Source of the DNA: Lycorma delicatula
Taxonomy: Eukaryota > Arthropoda > Insecta > Hemiptera > Fulgoridae
DNA length: 64,000 bases
Direction: 5' to 3'
NCBI RefSeq assembly: GCF_047948215.1
Contig: NC_134455.1
Location: 153,618,575-153,682,574, forward strand
A program made the position numbers and the translations under genes. A model generated the notes under the pieces. That model searched no databases. It was not told the origin of the DNA and was given only the letters and a program-made list of their open reading frames with translations. Within the stretch, counting starts at the first letter, position 1; each line of letters opens with the position of its first letter. Shown piece after piece: positions 22,090 to 35,097 of the stretch.

Positions 22090-22990
22090 AATTTTTTTAA
22101 ATATTTCTAATCCTATAAGGAAATACCTGCTATACGAAAATTACACAATTTTTGTCGCGAGGAACTGAATTTTACCGTTAGCAGAGAAACACTAAGGAAA
22201 ATTATAAAATCTGTGGGTTTTCAATTCAGGAAGTGTAAAAACAAGAGACTGATTTTGTGTGAAAAAGATGATATAATCGCAAAATGTGCATTTTTTCTTA
22301 AGTATCTGATAAAAAATGCAACTTCTGAGCAAAAAAGATCGTCGTATATTAAGATTAAACTGGGGAGCACACAAATTATACGGTAAGAAAATGCTGGCAA
22401 AGGAACGATGAATCAGATGTTTTTTGTTAATAGTAGTGTCAGTGACCTTTAATTATATCTCATGCGGGTGGGGACACGGGATTCATAAATGGTGCTTTTT
22501 TGATGTAAGATTTTAAGAATAAAACAGAAGATTATCATAAAGAGTGAACAATGAAAATTTTTGAAGTATATTGAAAAGCAAGTTATCCCCAGGACTACCG
22601 ACAAATTGTATTTTAGTCGGAGCTAACGCAACATAATAAACAAAAAAATAAATCTCCGTCATCCAATTTATTGAAAAAAATATATTCAAGAATGGCTCCA
22701 AAAAAATAAAAATTAACTACGACTCAGATCTAAGAAAAAAATAACTTTTAGAAATTTATGCAATTTCGTCAATTACTGTAAAAGACTGGGAAAAAAATCA
22801 GTGTCGAAAGTTCAGGATAATAGATTCTTAACAGAAAACAGATGTGTTAACAGAAATAGCCACTGAAAGCATAATTTTAAATATACGAATGGACGTTGAT
22901 GAGACATCAAGTACTAGTTCAGGGCGAATTGGAAATTAATTCCGGTGAAAATGAAACTGAGTCAAGCTCTGAAATCGAGGGTTGTTGGCC
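22090..22990 (+). pseudogene. DDE transposase relic (IS630-Tc1-mariner type)
   Basis: Heavily frameshifted but followable on the plus strand. First a helix-turn-helix region, FTVSRETLRKIIKSVGFQFR and KCKNKRLILCEK (22165-22260). Then, near 22350, D-stop-TGEHTNYTVRKCWQ where DETWVHTNYTV..CWQ is expected, so the first Asp is followed by a nonsense change. Next IISHAGGDTGFINGAFLM (22456-22502) and KTEDYHKE (22526 on). Near 22610 lies a damaged DNA.YHN site (VGANAT), followed by NKSPSSN and IQEWLQKN. An acidic tail is suggested at 22890-22990. Many stops; nonfunctional. No TIRs found. Confidence 0.75.
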
Positions 22991-23184
22991 TATGGCAGAA
23001 GGTAGTTCTACGGGTACGGGATTGTATTAAGGTAGTTGACAGTTATATTTAATAAATTCATATAGAAATATTATTTTATTTTTTATTCTGCAGTTATATC
23101 CAACTTATTGCGATTCCGTAGGTCTGCCTATATGTCCAAATTAATATTATCAGCTTTGAATGTAATGCTATGAACTATGATATC

Positions 23185-23300
23185 CCTTTTTTTCTGTTTA
23201 GCCTCCGGAACCACCGTAAGATATTACTTCAGAGGATGATATGTATGAATGTAAATGAAGTGCAACCTTGTGCAGTTTTAGTTAGGGTCGACCATCTAAG
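23185..23300 (-). mobile_element. tRNA-derived SINE, 3' fragment
   Basis: Matches the 3' half of the SINE at 9838-10021 and 63713-63893: on the plus strand CTGTTTAGCCTCCGGAACCA, ATATTACTTCAGAGG, ATGATATGTATGAATG and TAAATGAAGTG. The tRNA-like head is absent, so the copy is 5'-truncated. Confidence 0.8.
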
Positions 23301-23895
23301 AAAGGTTCGTATTTGTTTTCAGATTCTCAGTAAATAAAGTATTAAGAATAATTCATCTGGTATTACATTTATTTTTGTTTTTTTTCTATTAAAAATTGTT
23401 TATATATATATATTCAATCTGGATTCAACTTAAACCTGTACTTTAAACAATTTTAACGTGACAGATACACAATAAATCAAGTTCTATGCAATTTTTGTAC
23501 TCTATATAAAAGTAAAGTAGTTATTTTTATAACGGAAGTAACGTGAAGCGTCATTAAGAGAAGAGTTCAGAATAAAAGCACATTATTATCTTCGGAGTTG
23601 CTGTAATCGACAGTGATCAATTTCCTGTCATTACACCGCCCCTTTTATATTAATATTTCAACTAGCAGTAGCATTACAACAAATTATTATACCATCGGTT
23701 ACTAATAAAAATCATATTATTTCCGTTATACATAAAATTATTTTTACAACATTAATGAAGCGTAATTTATTATTTAAAAAAAAAAAGATAGGAGAGCCGT
23801 ATTTTATAAAATACAGAACAAACCCGAGGGTTCTGTATTTTCAGTTAATAATTAAATTAAATTATTAAAATTACACCTCTTATAATATTAAAAAA
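23301..23895. other. AT-rich noncoding DNA
   Basis: Nothing recognised. Confidence 0.6.
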
Positions 23896-24690
23896 AACCT
23901 TTCGGCACGCCGGAAGGCAGAGGTAGATTTCAATAGAGGATAAAAAAGATTTCCATCTTAAAGTTAAGAAAAATTTCAAATTTACTCAATGCGACAATGG
24001 TTGCAAGTAAAAAAAGTTTCACGTGTTTAGCATACAAGCCCGATCTTCTTGCAATTCCAACAACATTTTGGTCATCCCTTGCCGTAAGTGTTATATCAAA
24101 ATTTGTTTCACATAAAAGTTTTAGGTAACGTTTAGAGGACTAACAACCACTTTAAACCGATTCGAACTTTGTCTATTAAGGAAGGTATGGCATGTATGGT
24201 ATGGTATGGTAAGTAAGGTATTTTGTCTTCGGATTCCCATTTTTCCCACTCCCTGGGCCAGTGGTTGATGATATCAAAAAACTTTATTTAGATAAGTTAC
24301 CCTTATCCAAAGAATAGTAGGAACTTTAAACGAATTCGATATTTTACTTAATAAGAAAGTTATAATAATAATTTGTTTCTTCGAAAAAGCCTCCTCATGG
24401 GCCGATTTTGCCCATTAACGATCTTCACCGAGATTTTGGGTCGTTATATTTTATTTATCAATTTGAAAGTGATTGGCGCAAAATTACGGCAGTTATCGTA
24501 TCCACAAGAAAGTGAAAAAAAAAATATATATATATATATATAAATGTATATATAAACTTTAGAATTAACGATGGTTTTGGGGTCTCAGGGATGTGAAACG
24601 CAAAGATATGTTGAAATTTTCCGGAAGTCGAATCATGGTACCCATTACAACAGGTAGCTTTCTTATGAATCTATCTACTCTAAAATATAT
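23896..24690. repeat. Dispersed repeat family B, copy 1
   Basis: Collinear with 56602-57285 in the same orientation. Shared landmarks: CTTTCGGCACGCCGGAA, ACATTTTGGTCATCCCTTGC, ACTTTAAACCGATTCGA, GATATCAAAAAACTTTA, ACGAATTCGATATTTTACTT, GGTTTTGGGGTCT and TACCCATTACAA. A GTATG-rich microduplication near 24185-24210 and a (TA)n at 24522-24543 are private to this copy. No conserved reading frame, no inverted ends. Unclassified transposon. Confidence 0.85.
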
Positions 24691-26457
24691 ATATATATAT
24701 AGTGATAAAGAAATACATACAAATATGAACTTATCTCTATGATCCACTCTTGTGTAGCACATTTCATAAGTGCCTATGTAGCTTCTTCTTTTCCATTTAT
24801 AAAGCTTATTCACAAAGCTAAATATTTGGATAAAGATTTATTAAAAATCTCTTTCTGATTCCTAAATCAGTCAAATAAATAAGCAGATTTTTTGTGCATA
24901 AATTTCTTGGCTGCTAGTAATTCTCTAGTAAATAGCTTTTTATGGCCAGTTAGAAATTTCTTTTTTTGCCAACATTGAGTCGTTTATAGTTTCAAACGAA
25001 GTCATGTTTGTAAATTAAAGATTTTATTTATTTCAGTATTACTTTATATATCAGTTGAACTCTATAATATCCAATACTGACTTCGTTTTAAACAATAAAT
25101 GCGTGGAATATGGTTTTTAGCAAAAAAAAATTAAATAATTGTTGAATATTTTGGGAGGAAATAGAAATAAAAACAAGTCAATTTAGCTGATAAATTGGAG
25201 TAATAAATTTTAAAGAATTTCTAATGCATTTCATAATATCCATGAATTAAATTCAACTGAAAATGAAAGGTATTAAAGCAGAATCTTATTAAAATGATAA
25301 AAATGTTCCTGGATTAAGGATAACAACAACAATAATTCAGGATAATATAACACTGTTCCAGAAAGAGACGACGAAGATAAAAACTACAAACTAAGACAAA
25401 AATATTCGAATGTAAATTTTATTTTTAGACATATTTATTTTTAGATTATGTGTTAACGAAAAAAGAAAATTCTAAAGAACCGGTAAAGGGCTGTTTACAG
25501 AAAATTACTAGAACCAAAAAGAATTAGGCACAAAAAAAATCTGCTAATTCATTTGACTAATGTAAGAATAAGAGATTGTTTGATACATCTTCTGCAATCA
25601 TAGCTTTGTGAATGAGCTTTATATTGGAAGATAATCTCTTCTATGAATATATATAATCAACGAATAAAATTGATTTTGGGTGTTTTTACTATTATAATTA
25701 TAATAATTTAAATTATAGATTTTAGAAATTACTCGAATTTTATGCCACGTATTTAAGGAATGACAATTGTTTAAATTCCAAAACAAGTGGATCTGTACAT
25801 TTCCTTAAAGAACATACGCATACTGCAAGCAAAGATGATTGAAAGTAAAAAAATAAATACATTGTAAATGCATCTCTTAATATTAATTATAAAATGATAT
25901 GGTGTTCAGATTACGCGAAATAATGAAATATTTGAAATTCCATTCAATAACAAATACAGAATATTACTGTGTATTAAAATAAGTGTAAAGAGTAAACTCA
26001 TTCGAACAGATAAACACAGAATAAGAGACTGCAATACGACATACAAACTACATTCGGAACTGTTGAAAAAAATAATAAATAAATAAAATGAAATAAGGAA
26101 GAACGACAAATATGTGTAAGTTTTCCAACCTTAAGATGTAAGCCGTATAAAAACAAATTATTATCATTCTACGAAAAGTAAAACTCTTCTTTTTTTTCAA
26201 GGTCATCATAAATAAAACAGGAAAACTCGTGTAAGCATGCATGAATACTATTATGTGACCTAGGTTACTTACGTACAATGACTTATTTTACACGAGTTTC
26301 ACACATACGTTATTATAAAATTCACATGAACTTGCTGAAATGTAAGTGTGTACATAAAATTATTTAGAAAAATAAAAATAAATAGTCTGATAGAATAAAA
26401 GAAATGCAATTGAATTTTTGCAAAAATCAGGTACAATAAAAAAATGGTACTTATATA
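24691..26457. other. AT-rich noncoding DNA
   Basis: Nothing recognised; minus-strand open frames near 25906-26278 are AT-driven. Confidence 0.55.
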
Positions 26458-26463
26458 TTATAA

Positions 26464-27589
26464 AGACGCCACTATGATTGGAAGGTTATATATATAAGTA
26501 GAAACACAAAACTAGAAATTGGATTAGTTATTCAAATTTCCGATGGAAAAAATTGGGCAATACATGTTAATATTTCTTGAAATACATCATTGGATGTATG
26601 TTTTCAATCCCCATATAAACTCAGCAAAATACGACTCTATATGGTGATTGGCAGTGCCTCTACTTTTTTTTATTTCTCCATTTCAAAGAACTCCATAATC
26701 TTTCCACATTTTGTGTGTGTACTCCTGTTTCAGCATCAACGAAATTATAGTTGTGTTTGGCAGTAAAGTACTAGTAATCATGCTTCTCTAGTTCATTTGT
26801 CCTATATACGCTCTCCACGAGTCAGAATACAGAGTTGTACCATATTCCACACGCTGTAAGATTCATTCGAGACAGTATTGAAGGATCTGTCGGGAACCTC
26901 GACTATAAAACATTCGCCCGTCTCCCGACAAATTCCCCCGAAAACTCACTGTTGAGAAAACATTCATCCAATCGGTTTTTTTGTCGAGCGAATAGAGTTT
27001 AATCTCAACTATTCTACCTGGACCTCCTATTTTTCCAGGCTGATTTATTAATTGTAAAACGCATACCTCACGGAGGTAGTTGTTCTAGTCTGTAACGTAT
27101 GACTGCTCATGTCTAGCTCACGTGAACACCATTTGAAAGAACCCGTTTCATACGCCCAGACATAAATAGAACAGACTTGATCCCGAGGGGGAGACACCTA
27201 CCATGTGACGGGTCCGACCGTCACGCCAACCGTATTCAGAAAATTTATTTTGCTGCCTTTCATCCAATTATCTGTGCGCAAACTTATTTTACTGCGGCAA
27301 CTTCTCTTGTTGCATCGCCAAATTACACCACTAAAATACCAAGTCATTTCACGTTGTTTGGCATATTTTCTTCCCTTCGGAAGAATACCCTTTTCCTGCA
27401 AAAATCCAACAGCTTCCGCTTCACAACGTGGGAGATCCCAAATTCTAAGTGCGCACATTTTACGTATAAGTTCACCGTTAACTTTAACAAATATTTTTAA
27501 TTTATCGTCTTACTGATAAGAAGTATAAAGTAGTGATTTAACTCGCCACCAGTCACGCTGGTTATAATCTCCCAAAGATGGTGGCGCCG
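26464..27589 (-). mobile_element. Merlin (IS1016/ISXO2-like) DNA transposon
   Basis: The ends are imperfect inverted repeats of about 27 bp: left AGACGCCACTATGATTGG and reverse complement of the right end CGGCGCCACCATCTTTGG, continuing AAGGTTATA / GAGATTATA. TTATAA flanks both sides (26458-26463 and 27590-27595), which may be part of the target duplication. The interior encodes a decayed ISXO2-like transposase on the minus strand. Length of 1126 bp is reasonable for a nearly full copy. Confidence 0.8.
26588..27500 (-). pseudogene. Merlin transposase pseudogene (ISXO2-like DDE)
   Basis: In minus-strand order: KVNGELIRKMCALRIWDLP, a helical N-terminal region, then VIWRCNKRSCRSKISLRTDN with WMKGSK, the C-x-C zinc-ribbon side and the RTGTWFEGSKL signature of ISXO2-like transposases (27458-27198). 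After frameshifts comes GKIGGPGRIVEI (27037-27001), where the first catalytic Asp of VEID is lost. Then SDSWRAY (second catalytic Asp, 26827-26806), HNYNFVDAETGVHTQNVERL (26757 on; Merlin motif HxxNFVDP.TG.HTQ.IE..W) and YFAEFIWG near the end (about 26615). At least two frameshifts and several stops. Nonfunctional, but the order of motifs is complete. Confidence 0.85.
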
Positions 27590-28140
27590 TTATAATACAC
27601 AAGTACTAAAAAAATATTTTGTTATTTACTTCAAAAAGAGTTAATTTGTTTTAGTATAAAATCAAATTAATTAAACGTTATAGTGGATATAATTATATAA
27701 AATATATTACTTAATCGACGAGGAAAATATTTATTTAACGAAAATACAGAACCCTACAAGATAAGTTTGCATCAAATTCAGTTACTTTGAAACTTATTCT
27801 TTAGCCACATTATAGTTCACAAAAAAAAACTACACCAGAAATTCGGTTAATTCAGATCCCGTAATTTCATAAGTGCATTAACTTGGAAGTCTAATGAGCG
27901 AATACGTTTGTACGACGATTGATTTTTAAGTGCTATGCCATTTCAATTAACTTAATGGCAATTGCATGTAATAGGCTAGCCTCCTCGAATTTTTCGTACA
28001 TACAGAACGTCTTCTACGCTCATTAATTACAATAAGATAACTTCTTGGCAATAACATGTGATAAAATTTTGAGACACGCATGTATTTAATGAGATATTCG
28101 AATTTCAGTGAATGTTTTCATTGATATATGATACTGATTC
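27590..28140. other. AT-rich noncoding DNA
   Basis: No gene. The segment 27880-27980 is less AT-rich without recognisable content. Confidence 0.5.
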
Positions 28141-28475
28141 TTAAATTACTAATCATAATCATCTGGTGTTCTACCTGCCCGTAGGTCTCTTAAACCACCG
28201 CTATCTCAATCCATTTCTGTCCCAAGCATTCTCCTTCATCCGTTTGTAGTTTCTAATCTTCACCTCTTCTATTAACTTCATCCTTCTTCCTCGCTTCCTT
28301 TCCCGTTCTATTAACCCTTCCAGGGCAATGTCAAGATTCCATTTCCTCTAACCACATATCCTAAAACCAGTTTTCTTTTCTTTTGTGTACTTCCCGCAAA
28401 AGCGCTCTTTCTTCTTTATCCTATTCATTACTTCACCAATCCTTACTTTTTCCGTTCATCTTACTTTCTACAAAG
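28141..28475 (-). pseudogene. LINE relic, C-terminal end of reverse transcriptase ORF
   Basis: The minus strand reads, with frameshifts, KENWF..M, DIALEGLIERERKRGRRMKL, IEEVKIRNYKRMKENAWDRN and, in the next frame, GGLRDLRAGRTPDDYD with a stop. This matches the C-terminal part of many insect LINE ORFs (W.GH.LR...L....LEG...GKR.RGRRR....D.....Y..MK..A.DR..WR). The catalytic RT core is absent, as expected for a 5'-truncated insertion. Clade unassigned. Confidence 0.7.
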
Positions 28476-29063
28476 TTAATAGTTTAAAATAATTTAACTA
28501 ATATGAACTAAAATTATACCACTAATATTCACCAAATTCTTTCTATTCCTTGCATTATTAATTTATATTACATTATACTACATAAATATTGTCCAACAAT
28601 CAGCAATATTAATTATAATTTTGTTTAAATTATGAAACTTTGCATTCACATTCATCACACATTGTCCATATTTTTAGTAAAACAAGAATGAGGTGTCGCC
28701 AATCCACTTTTGATCGATTCGTCATTAAGGCACAAAACAAAATGAATTACAATATCCTAACAATAAATTTCATTTAAGGACTATCAATTAACAATTGTGA
28801 CATATCGGTGAAACGAGAATAAATTAAGTTCATGTGAGTGAAGGAGAGTGTTAATGGTACTCAATTGCAAAGGCATATATGTATGGCACGTTCAGAGAGA
28901 GCTAACTGCTGACGTTTGACTATCTGTTTTACACAGCCTTTCCAGGGCAGGAACGAGAACCAACCAGCGAAACCCCATCCAATTTTTTATAAATTAATTT
29001 ATTTAAAAAAAAATACGAAATAAAATCTGGAAAAAATTTTGAATATAAATAATTTCTACTCAC
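28476..29063 (-). other. Probable intron downstream of the PDZ exon
   Basis: AT-rich, begins (in transcript sense) with the GTGAGT donor at 29063. I see no next exon here. The patch 28910-28985 is less AT-rich but lacks a supported frame. Confidence 0.5.
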
Positions 29064-29630
29064 CAGGAGTGACTAGTGGACACGATTCTGGTAACAACTG
29101 CGACGGCGGCGGTGGTGGTGGTGGGGGTAAATCTTCAGGAGAACGTTCAGATGCATAACCTTGATCTTGATCGCCTTTAGCGAGCGGATGAAGTCGTAAT
29201 TCCAAATCACTCTTTTTGTTCTTCAGAGGCTCGTTATTGTTGTTACGATACGAACAATCGTCTTCTGGCACGGGATCTTTAGCGTCCAAATGATTCGGTA
29301 ACGAACCGCAAAATTTATAACGGTCGCGCGGTCCTACGCTGTCATTGCCTCCGCGACCGCACGGGGAGAAAAATCTACCTACGCCGGGAGTTAAAACTTT
29401 ACCGTTGCAAAGATTACCGCTAGACTGACTACGTCGACCGGTTAGGCCTTTTCCGGAATGTCGGCTCAAATTTGATCCCATTGCCTCTTTCTCCTCCTCT
29501 TCTAACCGATGTCCATTGAGACCATGGCGTAATAATTGCAAACGCACCACCTCCGAACTGGTGCGCAAGAGCTCTCTTGCTGTTTCTGGACACCTTACAC
29601 TTTGGCCATCGACTTCCACCAACCTATCCC
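29064..29630 (-). CDS. Exon of a PDZ-domain protein (partial gene)
   Basis: A 567-bp minus-strand exon bounded by a good acceptor (TTTCTGTTACAG, ending at 29631) and donor (GTGAGT, 29063-29058). Both flanking introns are phase 1, so the exon is symmetric. It starts with the end of a PDZ domain: GDRLVEVDGQSV (the betaD-betaE region with its GD.....V.G), then the alphaB helix TARELLRTSSEVVRLQLLRH. About 150 residues of low-complexity sequence follow: an acidic cluster, a Ser/Gly-rich basic stretch, QGYASERSPEDL and an eight-proline run near the end. PDZ domains bind C-terminal peptides in cortical or junctional scaffolds. The GLGF part of the domain must lie in an upstream exon that I did not find. 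I cannot say which PDZ protein it is. Confidence 0.85.
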
Positions 29631-32600
29631 CTGTAACAGAAACAATCGATTCGCTTACAAAAATATTCCTTACAATTAACCACAATAATAGTTCTGAAAG
29701 AGATATGACACTACGATATGTTACGCCAATTTGGCTTTTGTATATATGTATGTATGTTTGTTTGTCTAACAAAAGACAACATGAAGACAACATTTCCTTC
29801 TGACATACTTCAACGAAATGATTTCTGTTAAAGTCAACAGGCAGGATCTTTGAAAAGAACAATATCAAGCGAGGGTGTATTTTTCAAAACTTCGACCTCC
29901 TCTTTAAGGCCCCAGTCCTTTTTTTGTTTTCTTGGTTTTCATAAAAACAATAAAAAGGAAAAGATAAGTTGAGAAATATTGACGAAGAAACTATATAAGA
30001 TTTTAGATGAAAATAGGATGAAAAACTGTACGGAAACCGAAAACATATACAGAGAAGTCAATTAATACTGATTAAAGCAGCCAGAATATGTCAAAATGCC
30101 TGAAACATTTTCGTATTTTTAAGGAATTTTCAGATAATAACAAATAGAGAGTTAAAGAATTATAGCAAGAAACAGTATTTTGGAGATATTACTCAGCCAA
30201 AACTGGTTTTTCACTTCGAAATGTACAGAAGAGATCTTTTTAACAAGTTAGAGAAAGCAGCGGAAAATACCGGATCACTGTATAATAGAACGGGATATTA
30301 AAAATAATGTAGAACAGAAAAACTTACCGGAAAACAGCCATTTGAATATCTTTCAAATGTACCATTAAAATAAATCAAAATACTTAAAACTGTCATTAAA
30401 AAAAAATCGTTTTTCCATACGTTCAAAAAAAAAAAAACGTTGAAGATTCTTTTCGTTCCCAATATATTGGAACTTAATTATTAAAAACTTACAAAAACTT
30501 ATTGAATGTAATCTAATACAAACGTATCAATTTAAAAAAAATAAATAGACGCTTAGGCCTATAATTAAAAGAATAGAAACTAAAATATTTACTATGATTA
30601 AATTTTAAATACGCCAAATACTTTCTCATAGTATTAACTTACATTTCCTTTAAGTATCTCAAAATATCTTTTACGAGAAAATATTTTCTTCTTTAAAAAA
30701 AAAGTAAAGAAGTAAACGGTCATATTAATTAATTAATAAGACCTATTAGCCTAATTTTCCTGTAAATCCAACAGCAACAGTATAATTAAATTAGATTATG
30801 ACGTTTTCTATTCAATTTGAAATAACTTTTATCGTATAAAAACTATTAAAAAAAAAAAGTTGATTTAACAAATATAATTGCAAATATTTAAATTTTATCT
30901 ATGACATTAATTTCTGAACGACAGTAATTTCCATATCAACCGCGACGGACATTTTTGATAAAAATTTAAAAGGCTAGGAACAAAACTTTAACTGTGCATT
31001 CTATTCTTCTTTTGCAAGTTAAAATAACTTTGAACGATAAAAAATACAGCAGTATTATTTAGGAAGGAAATAACCGCTATTCGCGAAAAAACAGACTTTA
31101 CTTCAGAATTACGTCAAACAGCACCGGAATTAACTACTTCAATAAAAAAACAGTCGTGCATTATTTAAACATTATCTTTTCTTTATAAACCTTTTTATTT
31201 AAAATGACAAAACCAGATAACACCTACATGAAAAAAATGAAGGCCTATTGTTTTGCAGTTAACTTACAAACAACTTCAAAACTGATAATGAATGTCCCCT
31301 TTTTACAATGTCAAATATATCATTTTTAACACAAAATACAATTAATAAAAAATTTTATGTCAAAAAGTTGAAGTTTTAAAAAACATAAAAGACAACCAAA
31401 TAGAAAAAATTAATATGTATACTTCATTTTGAACTACTTCAATATTACATAATCTCATCAAATGTAACCTAGTGATGTGTGTATAGGAGTGAGGTAATTC
31501 TATTTTTACCCACGACTTCTATCTCGAGATTGCTGCAGTTTGTTGAAAACTTAACCAGGAAACTTTTTCGTAGATTATTAATTAATTGTACTGTACAATG
31601 TTCAATTATTTAAAACAATCTATTCCATCTCTACCCCGTAAAATAAAATATTACACCCTCACAAGATCAAACAGGAGGTGGTAAACCCTAAGATTTCTAC
31701 ATCAGTCTTTACATGTATTTATGTCGAGAAACGAAAAATGCTGATTATGTAAATTCGTTTTTGTCACCTGCAAAGAGGGAAGAGATAAGGGTTAAACAAA
31801 ATCAGTAAATTTTCGCAACTACATGTTTAAATACTGTCCTCGGAGCGAAAATACTTATTCTAAGTTATTTTTTAAAGAAAGCACGAATTGAATAAGATTC
31901 CAAATCTTTTTCAAAAATGTTCAGAATTCCAACCAATGATTTTTCTTACGTATAAGACAATATGACGATATTCAGATATCTTATCAATTTTCGCTACCGG
32001 CTAACTATTATTTTTACGCATAATATTTACTCATCCAATAAGGATTTTATTGTACATTTTTACAAAGAGTAAGATAACTTTTGGCGAAAAAGTCTAAATA
32101 TTTACAGCAGTTATTAAAGAATTTACAAAGAGATTATAATGAAGATAACTGAATTTTTTTATTAGCTTTTTTATAACTCCAGATCACTTTTTACACCAAA
32201 CAGTTTAAGTCAAAAACCAGCGTCGTAATTTAATTTATAGAATAAAAAAAAAAACAAGTGATTGTAAGCCTACATCAGCATTAGAAATTATTTTGTTTGT
32301 ATTACGTTTAAACATAAATAATACAGATTTTTTTTTACACCACCTGCTCTCTGTGAATGAATCTAATTCGGAATGATGAAATATACATAATTACACAATC
32401 GTATCATTAATTATATAATCTGTAGTTCATTCATAACGAACAACTCTAGAAAAAATTTAATACTGAACGTAAATTATTGTAATACTACACTCACAAGCAG
32501 GTTCGCGTAATCACTTCAATCAGACAATGTAACACGATATTTCATATTTTTTCCATTCATGAATGGTTACAATCAACCACTATTATCCGATCTATCATTA

Positions 32601-35046
32601 TAAAACTAGAAAACTTACATTATTTTCTCCACAAATGCAAATATTAAAATATTAATTAATTGCATATAACTTGAACAAAACTAATTTCTTTGATAAAATA
32701 TTAGATTAGAACAGGCAAGTTTTATTTTCAAATTTACAAACACATACAAAATTACCTAGGATAATGGCTCATGACAATAAATATATTATGAGGTAGCCTT
32801 CATCAAGTTTACAAAAGTTTATTACAGATTTCTTCTTACTCGATGAGCTTTGAAATGTACTGTATTTAAAGGTTCAGTTCCGCTTTACCCGATTCAACAA
32901 CGGGATTACAGCCAACAGATGAAAGGATTTTTGGTTCATCAGCTGAAATCTATTCGAGAAACAAATTTTTTTCCTCCAATACTAAAAATGAAACAAGCTC
33001 GGTTTCTTTACGGTAAACGTTCTCCCATCTTCAGAATTTCTACTGAATCGCAGAATTTAAACGAAATATTAACTGCTCAACCCCTTCCTGGAAATAATAA
33101 ACTGGGCTTTAAAATATCTTTAAATTAGCTGTAAAAGTATTATCCTCATTGAAAAGTTGTCACTTCAGTAATCTAGGCGTAGGTTGTAAAAGAAGTCAAA
33201 TTAACATTTTTACTTCTAACATTTCTATGATCTTAAATTATGAGCTGGACCATACATGTATACTTTACGCGCTAAATCTTTCCAGAAGAGTTTGTCGCTT
33301 GATAACTCAATCATAGTAACGGTAAAAAATGGGTCTTACTTTATCTTTCAGTCAGTTTTCCGTTCACCTTTGAAATTTAATTTTACTACTGAAATTTTTC
33401 TTAAAATAAAACCGAAGAAATAAAATATTTTATTTAACTCATTTATTAGCTAAAAATTAAATTTAAGTATTAGCTAAGAAAAAAGATAAATTGGTTTTAA
33501 GTCTGTGTAAATATGTAAAAAATATATATACTTAAAAATATAACTAACGACTAATTTTTTTTTGAATTGTCTGTCAAATATGGTTTTTGGAGTAATTCTT
33601 TCAGTTATCGATCATTTTTAAATAAACGGCTATTTTCATCAAGAATGGTAAATAAAAGAAACAGAACCAATGATGTAAAGAAACTCTCGCAAGAAAATAA
33701 GTCTACACATTGTCTTATAAGCAACGAACCAGAATGTAAACAATATATAACAATAACGTAAACATTATCTGATTTTACGGACCTTTTCCTCCGCACCAAT
33801 TATTTTAAAAAAATTACCTTTTCAAATACCATTTCATCTCCGTTATAATAATAGTTTATTTTAATTACCGTTTACATTTTCTTATTCAGCTTATCAATCA
33901 CTAGTACATGAAAAATAGCAGATTTCTAGAAAACCTTCGTAAAAAGAGACCGGGCAATTGGGCGCGATTAGTTAGTTAGAAAGACTATTTTTTAAGAAAA
34001 ATTAAATAAAATTCCATACGATTACAAAAAGTGGATTGAGAAAACAACAAGTGAATTGAGGAATAAATTAAGACAACCATGATATTTCTATGAACACTTA
34101 TGAAGCGAGTAAAAAGCTCGAAATTCATCCGCAAAGATAAAGCTACTCATTAAATTTTTTTTGTATTGCAGTTATATTTAACTTTACTTAATAAAACATT
34201 TTTTTTAAAGAAAAATGTGCATAAAAGTTAGAAAAAATACAAATCGATCAATTTTTAAAGAAAATTTCAATCTACTGAATGAGAATTTTATCAATTTTCT
34301 TATATTACCAAAGGAAACTGCTTTATTCAAACTAAAAAGAAAAATGGTATATAGAATTACCGTTAACGCTGAAAAACAAGGTTATAAGAGATCATTTATA
34401 ATAGGCTGTTTGTTTTATTTCTAAATAATATCTCAGGAATTATATGATTCCTTTTCCCATGGCAATATTAATTTTCAGAAAGCAAAGCGACATACATGAC
34501 ATAAATAACCAGTTTTCATTGAGACCAGAGTACGTCACAGTGAAATATCATTATTATCCATGAAACTCAAGTCGCATTGTATCATTTTACTCAGTAGCAC
34601 AGTAGGTTCATAATATGAAAAATAAATGAATGAACTAAAAGGGAAACAACAGACTACATCCGGCATCAACTCTCACTTGAATGCCAACTAAAATAATGAA
34701 ATAAACACAAGTAATTTAGTTTAGAACAACAAATTCTCTTTAATAAGAATATTTACAGTTATATATAAACTTCAAGCACGTTTATAATTTAATAATAATT
34801 AAACATTAATAATGAAATTTCTAATTTCTGCTTAAGGAAATCTCAATTAAATGTCTTTTTTTTTTAGAATCATACTAACTAAAAAATATGGTTTTGTTAC
34901 TGTTTTCAAATGGCAATTTTTAGATTACGTTATTTTTTTGTTGTTGTATTTTTCGATTATATTTACTCATTTTTGACGACTTGATGTCGCCGAAATCGAT
35001 TTATTTTTCAAATTCAAATTATTGAAGACAATTCAAATTTTTGTTT

Positions 35047-35097
<51 letters not shown>

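Noticed and set aside
24565..24813. Minus-strand open frame of 82 codons
   Set aside because: Lies largely in repeat family B and spans a (TA)n run; the other copy does not keep the frame.
27177..27516. Overlapping plus-strand open frames of about 105 codons
   Set aside because: They are antisense to the Merlin transposase relic, which explains the open reading.
29516..29803. Plus-strand open frame of 95 codons
   Set aside because: Antisense to the PDZ exon and its acceptor region.
29631..29868. Extension of the PDZ exon upstream to an ATG at 29868
   Set aside because: The 5' part is AT-rich, shows no PDZ similarity and contains a strong acceptor just before GDRLVEV, so it is intron.
32850..33128. 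92-codon plus-strand open frame, considered as a gene
   Set aside because: No recognisable domain, no splice or promoter context; cannot be told from chance.
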